Below, one piece after another: positions 42,301 through 55,600 of a stretch of DNA of 64,000 nucleotides. Within the stretch, counting starts at the first letter, position 1; every line of letters begins with the position of its first letter. The stretch covers positions 18,472,721-18,536,720 of the forward strand of contig NW_025062479.1 in the NCBI RefSeq assembly GCF_000002995.4. The letters run 5' to 3'. The notes under the pieces are model-generated. The model had not been told where the DNA came from and did not search any database. It saw only the letters and a list, made by a program, of their open reading frames with translations. This stretch comes from Brugia malayi. Lineage: Eukaryota > Nematoda > Chromadorea > Rhabditida > Onchocercidae. The translations under genes were made by a program, and so were the position numbers.

Positions 42301-45300
42301 ACAAAAGAAAAGATCTGGGACGAATTAATTAAAATGAAAGAAATACTTTACATCGACAACAACTTGTTCAGACAAATATCGAATAGAATTTAAAATGGAA
42401 ATTGATGAAATTATTGAGCGCTTGTTCAAGACTTAATGCAATTACCTACTGACTTATCATATGTGAAAAAAATTGAAGTTCAGGCAAATAGAAAAGTTAT
42501 AGATAAGTTTTTGTGCAAAATAAATAATGAACGTCAATCAGTCCATTCTTGTGGAAATGCTGGTTGGCAATCGGGCTAGTATTACCAATGAACTGGTTCT
42601 ACAGGGTAAGATGTGTTCGAAGAGGATCATAGCTCAATGAAACTTTTTTTGGAATACAACGATAGCATTAAATTATATTTTATGTGCCAGACTTCACTAG
42701 AACAAAGCGGTAGTAAAGAAAGTTGAGGAATAGAACAACGCTGATTATCTTTAATTTTTTGCTCTGCTCTAAGCTGTCAATGACATTTAGAAGAGCCAAA
42801 CTAAATAAGGAATAGTGATTCATAATAATGAAAACATTACGATTCAGAGAAAATGTAGTTCTGATTCGAAAAAGCTCAGAAAAAATAGTCCGAATAAATT
42901 GGCGAAGTGAATGGGAGAAAGTTGGGCTGGAAATCGAAGACTCAGCAAAATTGTCCTGTTTTTCAGATTACTGTAGATGATAAAGAATTGGCAAAAAGTG
43001 AAAATCTTATTTATTTGGAAAAGTTAGTGTAAAGTAAAAGTAGGTGAGGCATAAGTGGTTCTGATGGTTAGAGAAAGATGCAAAGCAAACAGAATAAATT
43101 CATTTTCCCATTTTATAGGTTAAGTCATGGACGTTAAAATGAATTTAAAATAAGGGAAAGTTAGGATGGATATGTTACACTGTTGGTGTGGAGGGATTAT
43201 ACATGTCATCGAATGCTATCCCGATAAAAGGAGAAGAATATCTCTAATCTGTGCGGGATGAAATGTTTTTTCCAATCTTAGTAAAAAATTTAATATTTGA
43301 AGTAAAAATTGAAAATTAATCAAAATCTTACTACACGTCTCATTTTTCAGCTTCGTTGTTAATTAATCTAATTCGTTCCAGGTCATCCTCCTACAAATTT
43401 TTTATTTGTGCATAAAATTTGTACTCGAACCCTATAGCATATAGCATTGATTCATTACTACAGTCGATCAATGTTAGATCGTTCTATGTTTAAATAAACA
43501 AGCAGATCATGCAAACATTATGGCTGGTAGATTAAAGATATAATATAATTATATGGTTTGAGCTAATAAAGTATTAGTAAAGTTGAATAAATGATATTCA
43601 TTCAAGCCTTAATTGTTTTCTGACTTTTGTCAATTATTTGCTTATATATCAGATGAAAAGTGTTTTTTCTTCATTCTAGCAGTTTTACTCTGTCTTTGTT
43701 TATTTAAGGATTTTTCAATAAATATGGATTGCAGGCGGTATTATTTTTAACGCATACAGTAACGGGTATTTCTGTTTGGTCATGGCTTTTGCTTTCAACA
43801 CTTCGTTACCTCGCTATAAGGCACCCACTCTTCCATCTTCAACTGTGGCAAATGCCATATCGAGCTTTATCATTCATCATAGTCAGTTTTATTATTTACA
43901 CAGTTTTGTTGAGATGGAAACGATGATCAAAGGCCCTTCCCATCGTTCTTCTCATCTTCTCTACTATTTCTGCAGAGTAATTTCATGAAATGATCGATAC
44001 ACGAAAGAGTGGAGGAATATTTATCTAGTTGATCCATTTTTTTACCATATCAGAAAACAGTAGAGTTGAATGCTACTATAATAAATGAATATGTTGAAGA
44101 TAGTATCATTGGCGCTGAATGCCTGGCTTCTATTGGCAGTTCATTCCACTCAGTTCGGTTGCATTCAACAAGCGCTCTTTCGATCACTTACTTGGAATCG
44201 GCTGTTTCATATCGTTGAATGTGCTTGGTCATTTTGTGTCCCTTGCTTGCTTATTTTTGTTATGGATATTTCTGTACTCATCAAGAGCACGTGAGTTGTT
44301 TTATTGATGCATAAAACAACAAATAATCATACAATATGTTTCAAATAGATTATCCTAAATCCAAAACTGATATTGAGTTTAAATAACTAATTTTGTTTTA
44401 TCTTGAAATTGAAAAGTCAAAAAATAAAAACTAAATTCAAATCTTCATTAGTTTAGACTGCAAGCGCTATCCTTCTGCAACTAAATCCTATAAAGTTAGA
44501 CTTTAAAAATTTATAACTGTATTTCCTGATTGATTTTAATTAAAGCAACGAAATTGTAATTCTTGGCAAAGTAAAGGCTAACAAAATTAGCATTTGACTT
44601 TTTCACTAAGTCCACATATCCAATAATTGCAGGATGGGATCGTGCGATACTGGCTTACTGCAAATATTTTCAGCACAAAAAAGATCTGAGCAAACTTTTG
44701 AGCCTCCAATTATCGCTTGCGTATATTCCAGAAGCAACCAGACACTCATTCGAGTGAATTTAACTATGTTTATTTATTTTAAAAAATGAGGAAATAATAT
44801 TGTCCTCAATCATTAAGAAAAAGAATTAAGAAAGTAGAATTCAGTGGGTTAGCAAAGTCAAGTAGTTATTTTGCTTCCATTACGGGAAAGCATGTATTAC
44901 CAGGTGTTTTCCATAGAAAAATAATCGGCTAAATCATATGAAAGTAATGAGCATGCATTAATCAATGGAACAAATTAGCAATATTGAATTTTCAAAAAGA
45001 AACAGGGGTGAGAATAAATAATCCGGTAATTTTGCAAACTTTGCAGCATAAGCATAGCCGCACATTGTGGAGATGGTTAGCAATTGCACTGATTTGCATA
45101 ATATTGAACACACCGGAGAACATGTATCGATTGGTGATATTGTTCGGAATGCCCGATGTTCATGAAGAAGCGCTTCACTTTTCAGCACGAATGCTTGCAC
45201 AAGCGCTCTATTTCAGGTGTTGCATGAAATTTCTATATAAATTAATTCATAACTACCTCAGGACGTTTTCCGCTCTAAAGATTGAGGAACTGTCCAATTA

Positions 45301-47782
45301 TTAACTAGCAGTTATTCTTAGTTTTCCTGAAAAGAATTAAATTCATGAATGTAGTATCATATTTTGAAATACAAAAATTTAATAAAAAATCGAAATAAAG
45401 TAAAACATCTACTGAATAGTTCTTGCTGCCAATTTGCAAATTGTTCCGCCCTTCTGCTAGAAGTAGATTGTCTCTGGCATGTCATTTCTGTTCCACTCTT
45501 CAGATTCATGCATTTTCAGGAAATAATATCTGTGCAATGATTCCTCCCAATTCCATAACGGGATTGCTAACTCTTTAGTTTTTTACATGAAACCTTGGAA
45601 AAGAAGGAAAATAACAGTCCTATAAACAATAAATATAAAATCTTGCTTTAAAAGCTGATTCCGCAATAATGTTCCTATTTTTAATTTCCACATATTCACT
45701 TTCACATTTTTTCCCACTGATTCCACCGCTAATCATTTTCTCTATCAAAGATATGCAATCTGTTTTGAATGTATATCTAAAACACAACAAATAAATTACT
45801 TAAGTTTAGGTGGAATCTTTAAATTAATTAAGAACCATGAAACTCTGCAATATGTAAATGTATTATTAATTTCAGCCAATTTGCATTTAATGCTGTGTAT
45901 TTGGCACTGTTTGTGTTTGACAAATCAACCAGACCGAAATCATATTTCGAGCATTCCGCCGGTAGAAATTCAATGCCTGCAGTCCAATTATGTCAGCGGT
46001 TGCCTATCTCAGATCATCAAAATAGAGAATGCCTTTAAACAAGTAGCAAGCTTGTGGAATAACTCTTCCTTGTTCATTCTTATATTCCAACTTCCTGAAT
46101 TCATCAAACAACTGGATTGCTTATATTTATATGAATTCCAGAAGTCCAAATTTACCTAGCATCTGAAGCAAACTTTTTTTAAAACATATTTTGTTTTTCA
46201 GTAATTTTCTACATGAATCAAAATTGTCTTTTTCCAGCAAAATATGGCAAAGAATATTCCGAAAAAGTAAATGGCCTCACAGCCGTTTAACAAAGTAAAG
46301 AAGAAAACACTGTAAAGCAAGTCCTACTATAACTTTTTGTCATTGATAACACAACCATAATTCGTCCGTGTCATGAATTGTTCGCTTCTTAAATTTACTG
46401 TAAAATAATGTGGTTAATCTCTCTCACTTTTCATTCCTTTGCATTTGTTTCGTTTAAACTTAAAGCTACACATTTTGTGAGTGGTAGACTTTTGACTCTC
46501 TTTAAACTAACAAAATATTAGTAAGATGCAAAGGTAATACCAAATTATTTTGAAAAAACATTGTTTTCATTTTAACAGGAGTAATAGATGAATTCTTAAA
46601 TTGAAAGAATCCATAATCAATGCATCTTTCATTTTTTTTATACTAAAAAGATGAAAAATTTTGAAACTTAAGTCTGAAAAGGAAATCTTTCAAAGCAACT
46701 TCCTTAATCATAACATTTGTCATGCTATTACAAATTTAACAAAAATCTTGACGAATTTTCATTGATGTAACTATTGTAATGTTTCCTCCACATTAAATAT
46801 AGAATATTCTTGATTTCTGCTTTTAAAAATTTTAGTCCATCTGCAGCTATCGCCAGAAGCTACCACCTGAGCAAAAGTGACAAGACAAGGAGAAAAAGGC
46901 GATTATTACCCTAATTGCATTGCGTTAATTTTTAATAATAAAATGTTAATGCAAATTTTAACTACATTCAAATCTTTAGTAATTATGCAAAAAAATAATC
47001 AATATAAACTAATCAAAGAATTGTTGGTCAATCATTTCTAGTACTTTTAAAATACGAATCGGACTCTCATTCAAGTGAAATAGGGCTCTTCAATCAATTC
47101 CAAGAAAAAAGCCAAATGAAGTGCTATCATCTCGTTTCATATTTGATGCCAGAATAAACATTTCAACACAGATGTTACGTCAAGAAGAATGCCGTGTATC
47201 ATTTATTGTTACCCATGGACCACACTCAATAGAATTGTAAGTCTCAAGGTTCTAATTTTCTCTTCATTTACAAATGATGGTTGCTTATCATGCTAATATT
47301 CACCAACTTTCTACTTTTAGATAATGTTAAAGACTTCTGAAGGTTTCCGAAAAAATATTGATGCAGTCACAACTTCCTCAGACTCGAAAATTATTCATTT
47401 TAATATTAATTTAGAATAGAAACTTTTTTCTTTTCAAAGAAACAAATGAATAAAACATGGGCAATCGTCGTTCCAGGATGTTGTAAATTCTCAATGTCAA
47501 TTCAGTAATTATGAACTGAATCATATAATGAAATTTCACACAATTTGAAATGTTTTGTTCTCTCTCAAGTTACATCTTACAAATGCAAATATTTCCAGTA
47601 AACTTAAAATCAGTGTATCGAATTTTCGTCGAGAAAATCCAGAATTATTAGTGAATTGTCGAAGTGAACTGGGTAAACAAATTTCTGGATTATGCTTCGG
47701 TGCTTCAAAAGATACTGATAATACAGTAGCTGCAAGGAATGTCGGAAAACCGGAAAGTTTTTATTACACAACAAGTGTTTAG
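39347..47782 (+). CDS. Rhodopsin-family (class A) GPCR, neuropeptide-receptor type
   Basis: Ten exons are phase-consistent: 39347-39415, 41038-41180, 41448-41604, 43735-43881, 44100-44290, 44633-44753, 45047-45216, 45876-45998, 47084-47236 and 47599-47782. They encode 485 residues. The N terminus has two N-glycosylation sequons and a tyrosine/acid cluster (YDYYEYLDEQD). TM1 carries GIPAN, TM2 has AAADLCS with the conserved Asp near residue 92, and a Cys precedes TM3 (HYVCK). TM3 ends in LRYLAIRHP, where DRY is usual. ECL2 has a Cys (QFGCIQ), TM5 has a conserved-position Pro (FCVPCLLIF), TM6 reads ALICIILNTPENMY, and TM7 has FNAVYLALF in place of NPxxY. The long C-tail ends in TTSV, a class I PDZ-binding type. 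A TTTTCAG acceptor sits 1 nt before the ATG. The ligand is unknown. The acceptors of exons 5 and 9 are weak, so the tail is less certain than the core. Confidence 0.82.
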
Positions 47783-50427
47783 AATAATACTAATGATTCA
47801 TCACTACAAACCACTTCATTATTCCTTTGTTATATCCCATTTTTTTTTTGAAACAATGAATCCTTTATCTAAACCTCAAATAGTAAATGTACATCTGTCT
47901 TCACTGTAAATGTTAATCTGCTAAGCCAACCCAGCCCACTTTCTACATCCTTAAAAGCCTTCTTTAATCTGATAACAACAACGAAACGATCGGTGCAGTC
48001 TTCTCTTCCTCCTACTCACTCAACAGTACCACTTACTCCTTTGCTGTTTCAATTACTCCACTATATATTTGTCGGTTGATCTCGCTTGCAGATAAGAAGC
48101 AAAAGCTTCAGTTCAAGTTCTACAAACTTCACGTAAGTCAAGTGAACTTAACTAACCTAATTCGTCTACTCTGATCAGAGAGTGACTTCAAATTCACGAC
48201 AGAGTATGATTTGAAATTTTTAATTCATTTAGATTTAATACTTTAGTTTATACATAGAGTATAATCGAGTAAACGAAGAAAAATCTACAGCACTCCTACT
48301 GTAAATTTTGCTCGATAAACAAGACTTGTTTCTTGGATGTTCAAGGATGTCTTCTGTTGTTTACTATAAATTTATTTCATCCATTAATACTTTTATTAAT
48401 GATCTTAGACAGGATCTCTTAAATGAAGTCTTCTCATTCTCTTCCCCAGTTCACCCAAGCATTATTTGTCATCTCATCTTGGAGTAAAAAACGAATATCA
48501 ATTCCAAAATTTTCACAAATTCGTTTCAAATTAGATGAATTCTGTATGGAAACATCTTATTGATCGCAAGGTGTAATACTTGCGAAAAGTCTGGTTATTC
48601 GAGATTGAAAAATGAACTAAGAATTAAATGGTCAATAATATTGCTTAATGGAAGTAAAGTTCTAGAAAACATATTAGGGAAGCCTTATTAACTGAGCACA
48701 TCTAATTTTTGCAGCAATACTGAGTGAAATGCAGGAAACGGATTTCGAAAACACTTTATCATGCGTGTTATTGATCCATTTTCGGAATCACTGCACAATA
48801 CTATTATGTCAGCGGGATACGGAAATAGTTTAATCGGTTTCAGCGTTCCTAATATTAGGATAGTGATTAAATGTTTCTCCGGACTGTTGAAATACATTGA
48901 ATGATTGTTTTTAATTAAGTCTACTATTATTTGCAAAGATTTCGTAGTATTTGGTATAAATACATATTCTATAATGTATTCAAAATGCATGCTTTATATG
49001 AGTACCAAATATTTTCACCACTTAATGAAAATCCAGCTGTTAATTATGCAACATTAAATTATCCCATAATGTTAGTAGGCTATGCCAGTCAGAATTAGAT
49101 GACAAGTCACTTAAATCAATGAAAAATCATGAAAGTTAATTAGAAAGATAAGTTAACTGCTTAACAACATATATTGTTAATTATAAACTATACGAATCAG
49201 ATAATTACTAATTTATCGAATTCTTTTGCAAATATTATTTCCTGATATCAATGTTTTAAAGATGATCCAGGCCATTTCTTTAGCAGTGCAAAATCAATGT
49301 TATCAGGAATTGCAGAACGATTTTAGAAGCCATTGCAATTGAACTTGAAGCTGCCATTTTCGATGTAAACTAATTTTTTTTTTCCGCATTTTATAATCTT
49401 TATTAATTATTGACAAAACAACGTTGTCAATTTTGACTTTTGGAGAACTGGATAAAATTATTCCGTAAAGCATCTAACCACACTTAGTCAGTTGTTTTCT
49501 ACATTAGTTATGAACAGAGGATAAGATTCAGCTGAAGAAGTGAGAGGAAGAAAGCGAATTAGTTTCATATTTAATCGTAATTTCCTAATTAAGAATAAAT
49601 ATAAAGTTGGTGAGGGAAGCATGCTCGTCGAATTGGTTGTACTGTTATTAAAGTAATTTGTTAATTTACAACATAATGAGTAATATGCTTTCAAAAATTC
49701 TACAGACTTCTCAAATCATGATTTTGATAACAATTAGCACAAAATGATTCGTATAAAATAATATCGAAGAAAAAAAAGAAGTTGCAGAATGGAAATAAAT
49801 AGACTTAGACGATCTAGTACGAATACTAACATTATCGAAATATTGGGAATTGGAAGAATTGAAAATTGCAGATCTGTGATCATTGACCTTCATAACAAAC
49901 AGTTTCAGTAAGAAATGCTTGTATGTGTAAATTCTACTGTGCTAAAATTGTTGGGAATTTTTTCCTCGTTTGCATGGATTAGAAAGGAAAATGCATTCAT
50001 TTTGTAAGCATAATTTGGAGATCGGTTAAGAAACCTGCATGGTAAGAGAGAGAGAAACGTGTTCCATCCAGGAAATTCAACGCAAGATTACTGCCACTTT
50101 CTTTGTGTTACTTATTCTGCAAAGTAGCTCCATTCTCCTGTGACAATTAAATATCCTTTATATCAAAAAAACGTAATTATCTTGCTCTAGTATTTCAATA
50201 TGACCTGGCTAATAATATTATCCACCAGTACAAGTCTTACAACGGAATTCATATATACAGTTATTGCACCTCTAATCCTCAAAGTTTTGCTGCAAAATTA
50301 AAACAGGACATGCTAACTAAGGAATCTCTTAATTAAAATATAACAATTATTTATGAGGAACGTAAAAATGTTTTATAAATTCTTAAAGATACGATAAAAT
50401 TGAACAGAATAGGAATAATTTTTACAG
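47783..50427. other. Intergenic region after the GPCR gene
   Basis: No coding chain was seen. The minus-strand frame at 48688-48990 (100 codons) is the longest, but it lacks splice partners and its composition is not convincing. The 3' end of the GPCR transcript should lie in the first few hundred bases. Confidence 0.45.
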
Positions 50428-50879
50428 GGAAGAGTACAGTGAGCACTCAACAGGTGTGCGATGTGCAGTATACCGGGATCTCATATTATGCGACACGCTG
50501 GATGAAATATGTAAGCCAGTAGATTCCTCAGAATAATAAATAGTGGACCACAAACGTAAAACATTTTTTCTACAGTTTTATCCCGGAGCTTATCTTCTTG
50601 TATTATTATCCGTGTACTTCCGGTTCACAACAATCTCATCCCATCATCGAAATTTTAATATTAAACTTTAGAACAAATTTAAACCTTACTACACAGCATA
50701 TTTTTCGATCAGATGTCTCGAGTTATTGTTCATCCAGCCATCCTTATTTTCAACTGACATTCAAATACGCGGAAAGCGGGAGAGATAATATGGCCACTTT
50801 CATCCAATACGCATTGCGGAAAACACAATACTGCTATGAGAATGTTATTTGTCGGGAGATTTTAGCAATGCAATGACAC
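50428..50879 (+). other. Orphan segment with coding potential
   Basis: A candidate exon at 50428-50510 follows a TTTTTACAG acceptor and ends at TAT|GTAAGC. One frame reads EEYSEHSTGVRCAVYRDLIL. A second candidate exon begins at 50576 after TCTACAG. All three frames of the second exon stay open for more than 25 codons, and one runs to 50876 with KYAESGRDNMATFIQYALRK. Phase-compatible joining gives either a C terminus stopping at 50658 or a hydrophobic tail (FYPGAYLLVLLSVYF). It was not possible to choose. It could be the 3' part of a small gene or a decayed gene. No family was recognised. Confidence 0.25.
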
Positions 50880-52000
50880 AATAGCCATTCAATAGAAGAC
50901 AAAATAGAAAGATAAGAATGCCAGAAAATATGACTTTATGTGAGTGAAATATTTATATATATAAGGGAAAATGACATGAAATGAAATATAAAGGGAATGA
51001 AAAGCATTCATTGAGAATTCATTAATATGATTCTAGAGATATGTAACTCCTTCAAACAATTCTAAACAGCGATGGCTCAGAAGTAACTTAAATAACTTCA
51101 TCTTTGCGATCACAAAGTTCCCAGAATTAAATCAGGCATCGACACTGTAAATGAAACTCTAAAGAACAGAAGGAAGAAATGTTTGGTTTATATAATATCA
51201 AGAAATTGATCGATCTGGGGGAGAAACCAACTATGATAGTATAATGTACTATTCAAATTATAAATTAACATCTTATTGTTAATTTAATAATTTAGAAGTA
51301 ATAATAATAATAATAAATAAAATAGCTCCTTTGTTTATTGTATGAGCATGCTTGAACAGACTGACATGGGACCCCGCAGTGCAGTTCTAAAAAGCATTTC
51401 AACATTAATTAATCAGTACTGCCTGAACGGATTTTTTTCATTCTGGGAGCCGTGTTTTACGTGGGGTCTTTCAATGCTAGGAGCCGTTAGCAAGTGCGAG
51501 AAGTCCGGCAGCAATTGCCTTTGGCTGTTTTCTCCCGACTAGTTGTTTAGTGGCAGGAGAGATAGAAAGTAGTAGCAGCGCATACAGTATGCCTCTGTTT
51601 GGGTGATGAGCCAGGTTAAGTCCCGTCAGTGGTGTTGTGGTCTTACTGTACTTAGCGAACTACGATGGTTGGAGATGGAAGAAACCGCAGGTTGCAGAAA
51701 CAGCGTTTGGTTTTATAGTTGAGGAGGGGTTCAAGTTGAAATGGCATTTGGTAAATAATAAAATGTAACAGAAGCAAAATGATAGTGGTGTTACATTTCA
51801 CTTGGTTTACACCTGTGTTGCTAATAGCTAAACAAGTATACAGCCAAGTTCGTTGTGGAAAGTGCACAATATTAAATATAGTCAGTGGTTTTTATTTTGA
51901 AAGAAAAATAAGTTATGACAATATGTAACAACGATAGTGTAAGATCATATTCACGAAAAGAAGTAGTTTGTCAGCGGTCAGTAATATTTGAGAATATTAT
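50880..52000. other. Upstream region of the Notch gene
   Basis: Mostly A+T-rich, with a short AAT repeat (51,300-51,317). A G+C-richer patch at about 51,355-51,660 may be the promoter or a relic exon. The frame at 51342-51542 is open, but no splice partner was found. Confidence 0.45.
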
Positions 52001-52005
52001 TTCAG
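52001..52005 (+). promoter_or_regulatory. Probable spliced-leader trans-splice acceptor of the Notch gene
   Basis: A TTCAG acceptor with a preceding T-rich tract ends 12 nt before the ATG that starts the signal peptide. No in-frame exon precedes it. Confidence 0.45.
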
Positions 52006-52017
52006 TGCTGTGTCGCT

Positions 52018-52583
52018 ATGGTGCTAATAAATGTTGCATTAGCTTTGCTAAACTGTTTGCTAGCATTGCCGAGCTGTTTCGACCCGGCTGAGCCTTGCTT
52101 AAATGGTGGAGTGTGTGTGAAACAAGTCACGAATAAAGCTCATTCAACTTTAGTTAGCTTTTTTCTTTGCATTTATCCTAATTATTTTCAATTAAGTTAA
52201 TGAAGTGATTTAATAAGAGATAAATTCATTCATTAATTCAGAAAATCACTACACCTTATTTTATAAATCGTGTTAACTGTGAAACTTTTCTATATGTCAT
52301 TGTAATGGGACTTGCATTCGTCATGCTGCACTTTTTTGTTATTCTCTCATCCAAGATATTTTTTTCATGTTCATGTTAAGTATACTTCATATCCCAATTG
52401 GCTTTTTAAGTATTTGTGACTCACTTTTTTCTCGCGGTCAGTTTTATTTACATCGATGACTTGATACCATAGAACATGAAACATATTCGGAATTTATTTA
52501 CCTTCCTTGTTTTTTTTTTCCTGTCTTTCCTCTATCAAACATTGTGTAAGTTGATTTCTTAAATATATTTGATTTAAATATAC

Positions 52584-52629
<46 letters not shown>

Positions 52630-55600
52630 GACTTATCTCCCATATTTCTTAAATCAGTTTATTAAATCTAGCATGAAATACGTGAAATATATTTGATTTT
52701 CTATTCTCTTGCTCTTAGAAGGCCTTACATAAATTCGTACAGTATTTAAATTTAAACAAAAAAAAATTTAAGCCTTGAGCCATTATTAACGAAGTAAGAG
52801 TTGGAGAGCCTCACTTCGTTATTAATCGAATGTTGTTTAAAAGGAATTGTTAAATAATTTATTCTCTTGAGAGGACAAACGGAATATTTCAGTGTTCATG
52901 CTCAGCAGGTTATAGTGGTGAAAAATGCGAAAAAGTTCTTAACGTTTGCGAGGCATTTCCTCATTACTGCAATGCAGGTACCTGTGTAAGTATAAATGGA
53001 TCTGCTATATGTCACTGTTCTATGGGATACTTCGGTCATAATTGCGAATATACTTTCGATAAGTTGGTTTATTCTTTTATTGTTGTTCATTGTCTTCAAA
53101 AAATTTTGTTTACTTAATCTACGCTATGAGGATACTTTTATAATTTGGCTATGTCAATTTCTGCTACTATGCTTCCATTTATTTCAAGTATCTCATCACC
53201 ACGTCTAATTTATCTTAGTTTGCATTTTTCTTGCGGTACGTTTTGAAATGCACCGTTTTATTTGTCTTTATGAAGTTAATTTGTAACTTTGAAATCAAAT
53301 CAGCATTTAATTTTCCATAGTCTGTTTTTATTTTTTGAAAATTTATATCAGTTGTTTATAGGTGTAAGGTTGGGAACATGTGCAGAAATGGTGGTACTTG
53401 TATTGATGGTATTTGCTTTTGTACAGATGGTATGTCTATTAATTATTTTCTCATTGATCATCACGCTAAAACGTCATGGAGTCAGAAGCTTTGGTATAAT
53501 CTGTTCTTTTTCAAGCAATTTGTAGTCCCGTACTTTTCCTTTTCTAGGGTTTAGCGGCGAAGTTTGTGAGAGACATGTGCCAGAAAGAGATGACTATTTA
53601 CGAGCTGGATGTGAAGAACATCCGGAATTTTGTGCACTGCGTTTTGCTGATGGAACATGTAATGAGGAATGTAATAATGAGAAGTGTTTTTTTGATGGTT
53701 TCGATTGTGTTGTGAGTACGCAAGAATGTAGGTAAGCGACAGCAGTATTGTCGTAAACAGATTTGGTCGCATGGTATCGCAGAATCAAATTTAATCAAGT
53801 CTTGATTTTTACCAACCAACATTTTTTTTTTCGAAAGAAATAAAAAATGTGTCATTTCATCTAGACTTTCTGATTACTGCGCTTTGCATTATTTGGATGG
53901 GAAATGTGATGAAAAATGTGCAGTGGCGGAATGCGGATATGATGGTATGGATTGTGATAGAAATATGCTTCTTCGTGATCTAACGGATAGTAGTACCATT
54001 GGCATCGTTTTCGAAGGGCCACTACCTAATATTCTCGACAAAATATATTCACTTCTTGCAAAACTTGCTCAGATAAGTTGCTAAGAGTGAAATTTATGCA
54101 TTGTAAAAATTGTTGAATATATATTATGAATAAGACCATAGGTACATTAATGCAAAATATCTAATATAGAGAATAGTAAGAATTTCCTATTTCATTTTCT
54201 ACATAACTCAACAAAAAATTAAATTGTAGTCCAAACTTTCAGAAACTACATAATCCAGTACGTTTGGCCTTAGATAGCAACAATAAAACTCGGATTTATG
54301 AGTGGTCATTTGAAAATGGAGTTGGGAAAGAGATCAATTTAAGGGAGTGGGAAATGTCAAGGTAAAATAAAATTTTTTGTTTAATTTATTTTGATTTAAA
54401 TAATTTTTAAAACGTTCAACCGGATCTTCACACTTTCTTCCTGTATATTCCACAGCTATATTCACTGCGTACATTAATTTGAAAAAGATTTGTAATGAAT
54501 ATATATATAGTAATTTGTTCGTGCATTTAATGTTCCTTATCCAAAGATTTCTAGTTGTTATCTCGACCGTGCTTAAATTATGTGCTTTATGAGAATATTT
54601 TTAATATGTCCTGAGGTTATTAATAATTTTCAGTTTCGTGTTTCTAGCTCTTCCGTGCTGCATTATGAATAGTTGTCGTTATTCGTTCATCTTCACAAAG
54701 TTCGAGCAACTAACTTTCTAATTTAGTAATAATGCGAAAACTTATAAAGCCAGGTCTTAACTTGAAAAATTTTCAGGAATGCAACAAGTGTTTTACTTTA
54801 CGTGGATATTGATTCGACATTTTGTGAACAACGTCTCCATTTGAACACGACAAATGTTTTACCGTGTTTCACTGACATTTTTGGTGCGGTCGCTTATCTT
54901 CATACCGCTTTGTATGATGAGGTTGTTCTTATATCCAGTTTTCAACTTTTGTGTTTTCTCACATATTTGTATCACTAATTCCATTCCACTGAGTTTTTTT
55001 CACTTTGAATTTAAAGCAATATTGCCAAATTTTAATTCTAGGCCAAGAATCGAATAAGCTTGGGTGACGTCACTGTTGAAGGACTTTTTGTAGAAAGTGA
55101 TAGAAGTCGCTCTCTTCCGATTTTTGCCATCTTCATCACGTGTTTTGTCTTCATTGGAATGATATTATCATGTTTTTATGGAATTTATGGATTTTTTGAT
55201 GTGTTGAAGAGACAGAATATCGGGAAAAATCATGCTCCTGTTTGGAAAGTACCGTGTTAGTCCTAGTTATTTTAAACTCAGATTCTGACTACTTTTAGTT
55301 GTTTCAAATAACATAGGAGGATTTGAATGAATTTGTCTCATTGCGAAGGTAATAACATATTTATGAAAAGTCATTTTAAATGAAATATTCTATGAGACAT
55401 TGTTATAAGTAGTCACTGTTATGATAGTAATGCTCAAGTTATTGGTTTATGTCCCTATAAACAAACTGGTGAAAAGCAGTTAAAGAAACCAAAAACTAAA
55501 ATTGACACAAGGAGGAAGCTATGATAGTAATGGCACAATGAGAAGTGTCACTCTATAGGAAAAATTGGTGTCCATCTGAATGCAGTGTGGACCTTAAATA

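Noticed and set aside
46837..46917. Open stretch after TTTTAG reading RSYHLSKSDKTRRK, as a possible GPCR tail exon
   Set aside because: It could be entered in phase 2 but ends in a stop, and has no donor to continue. The 47084-47236 and 47599-47782 exons give a phase-consistent longer tail. It remains possible as an alternative end.
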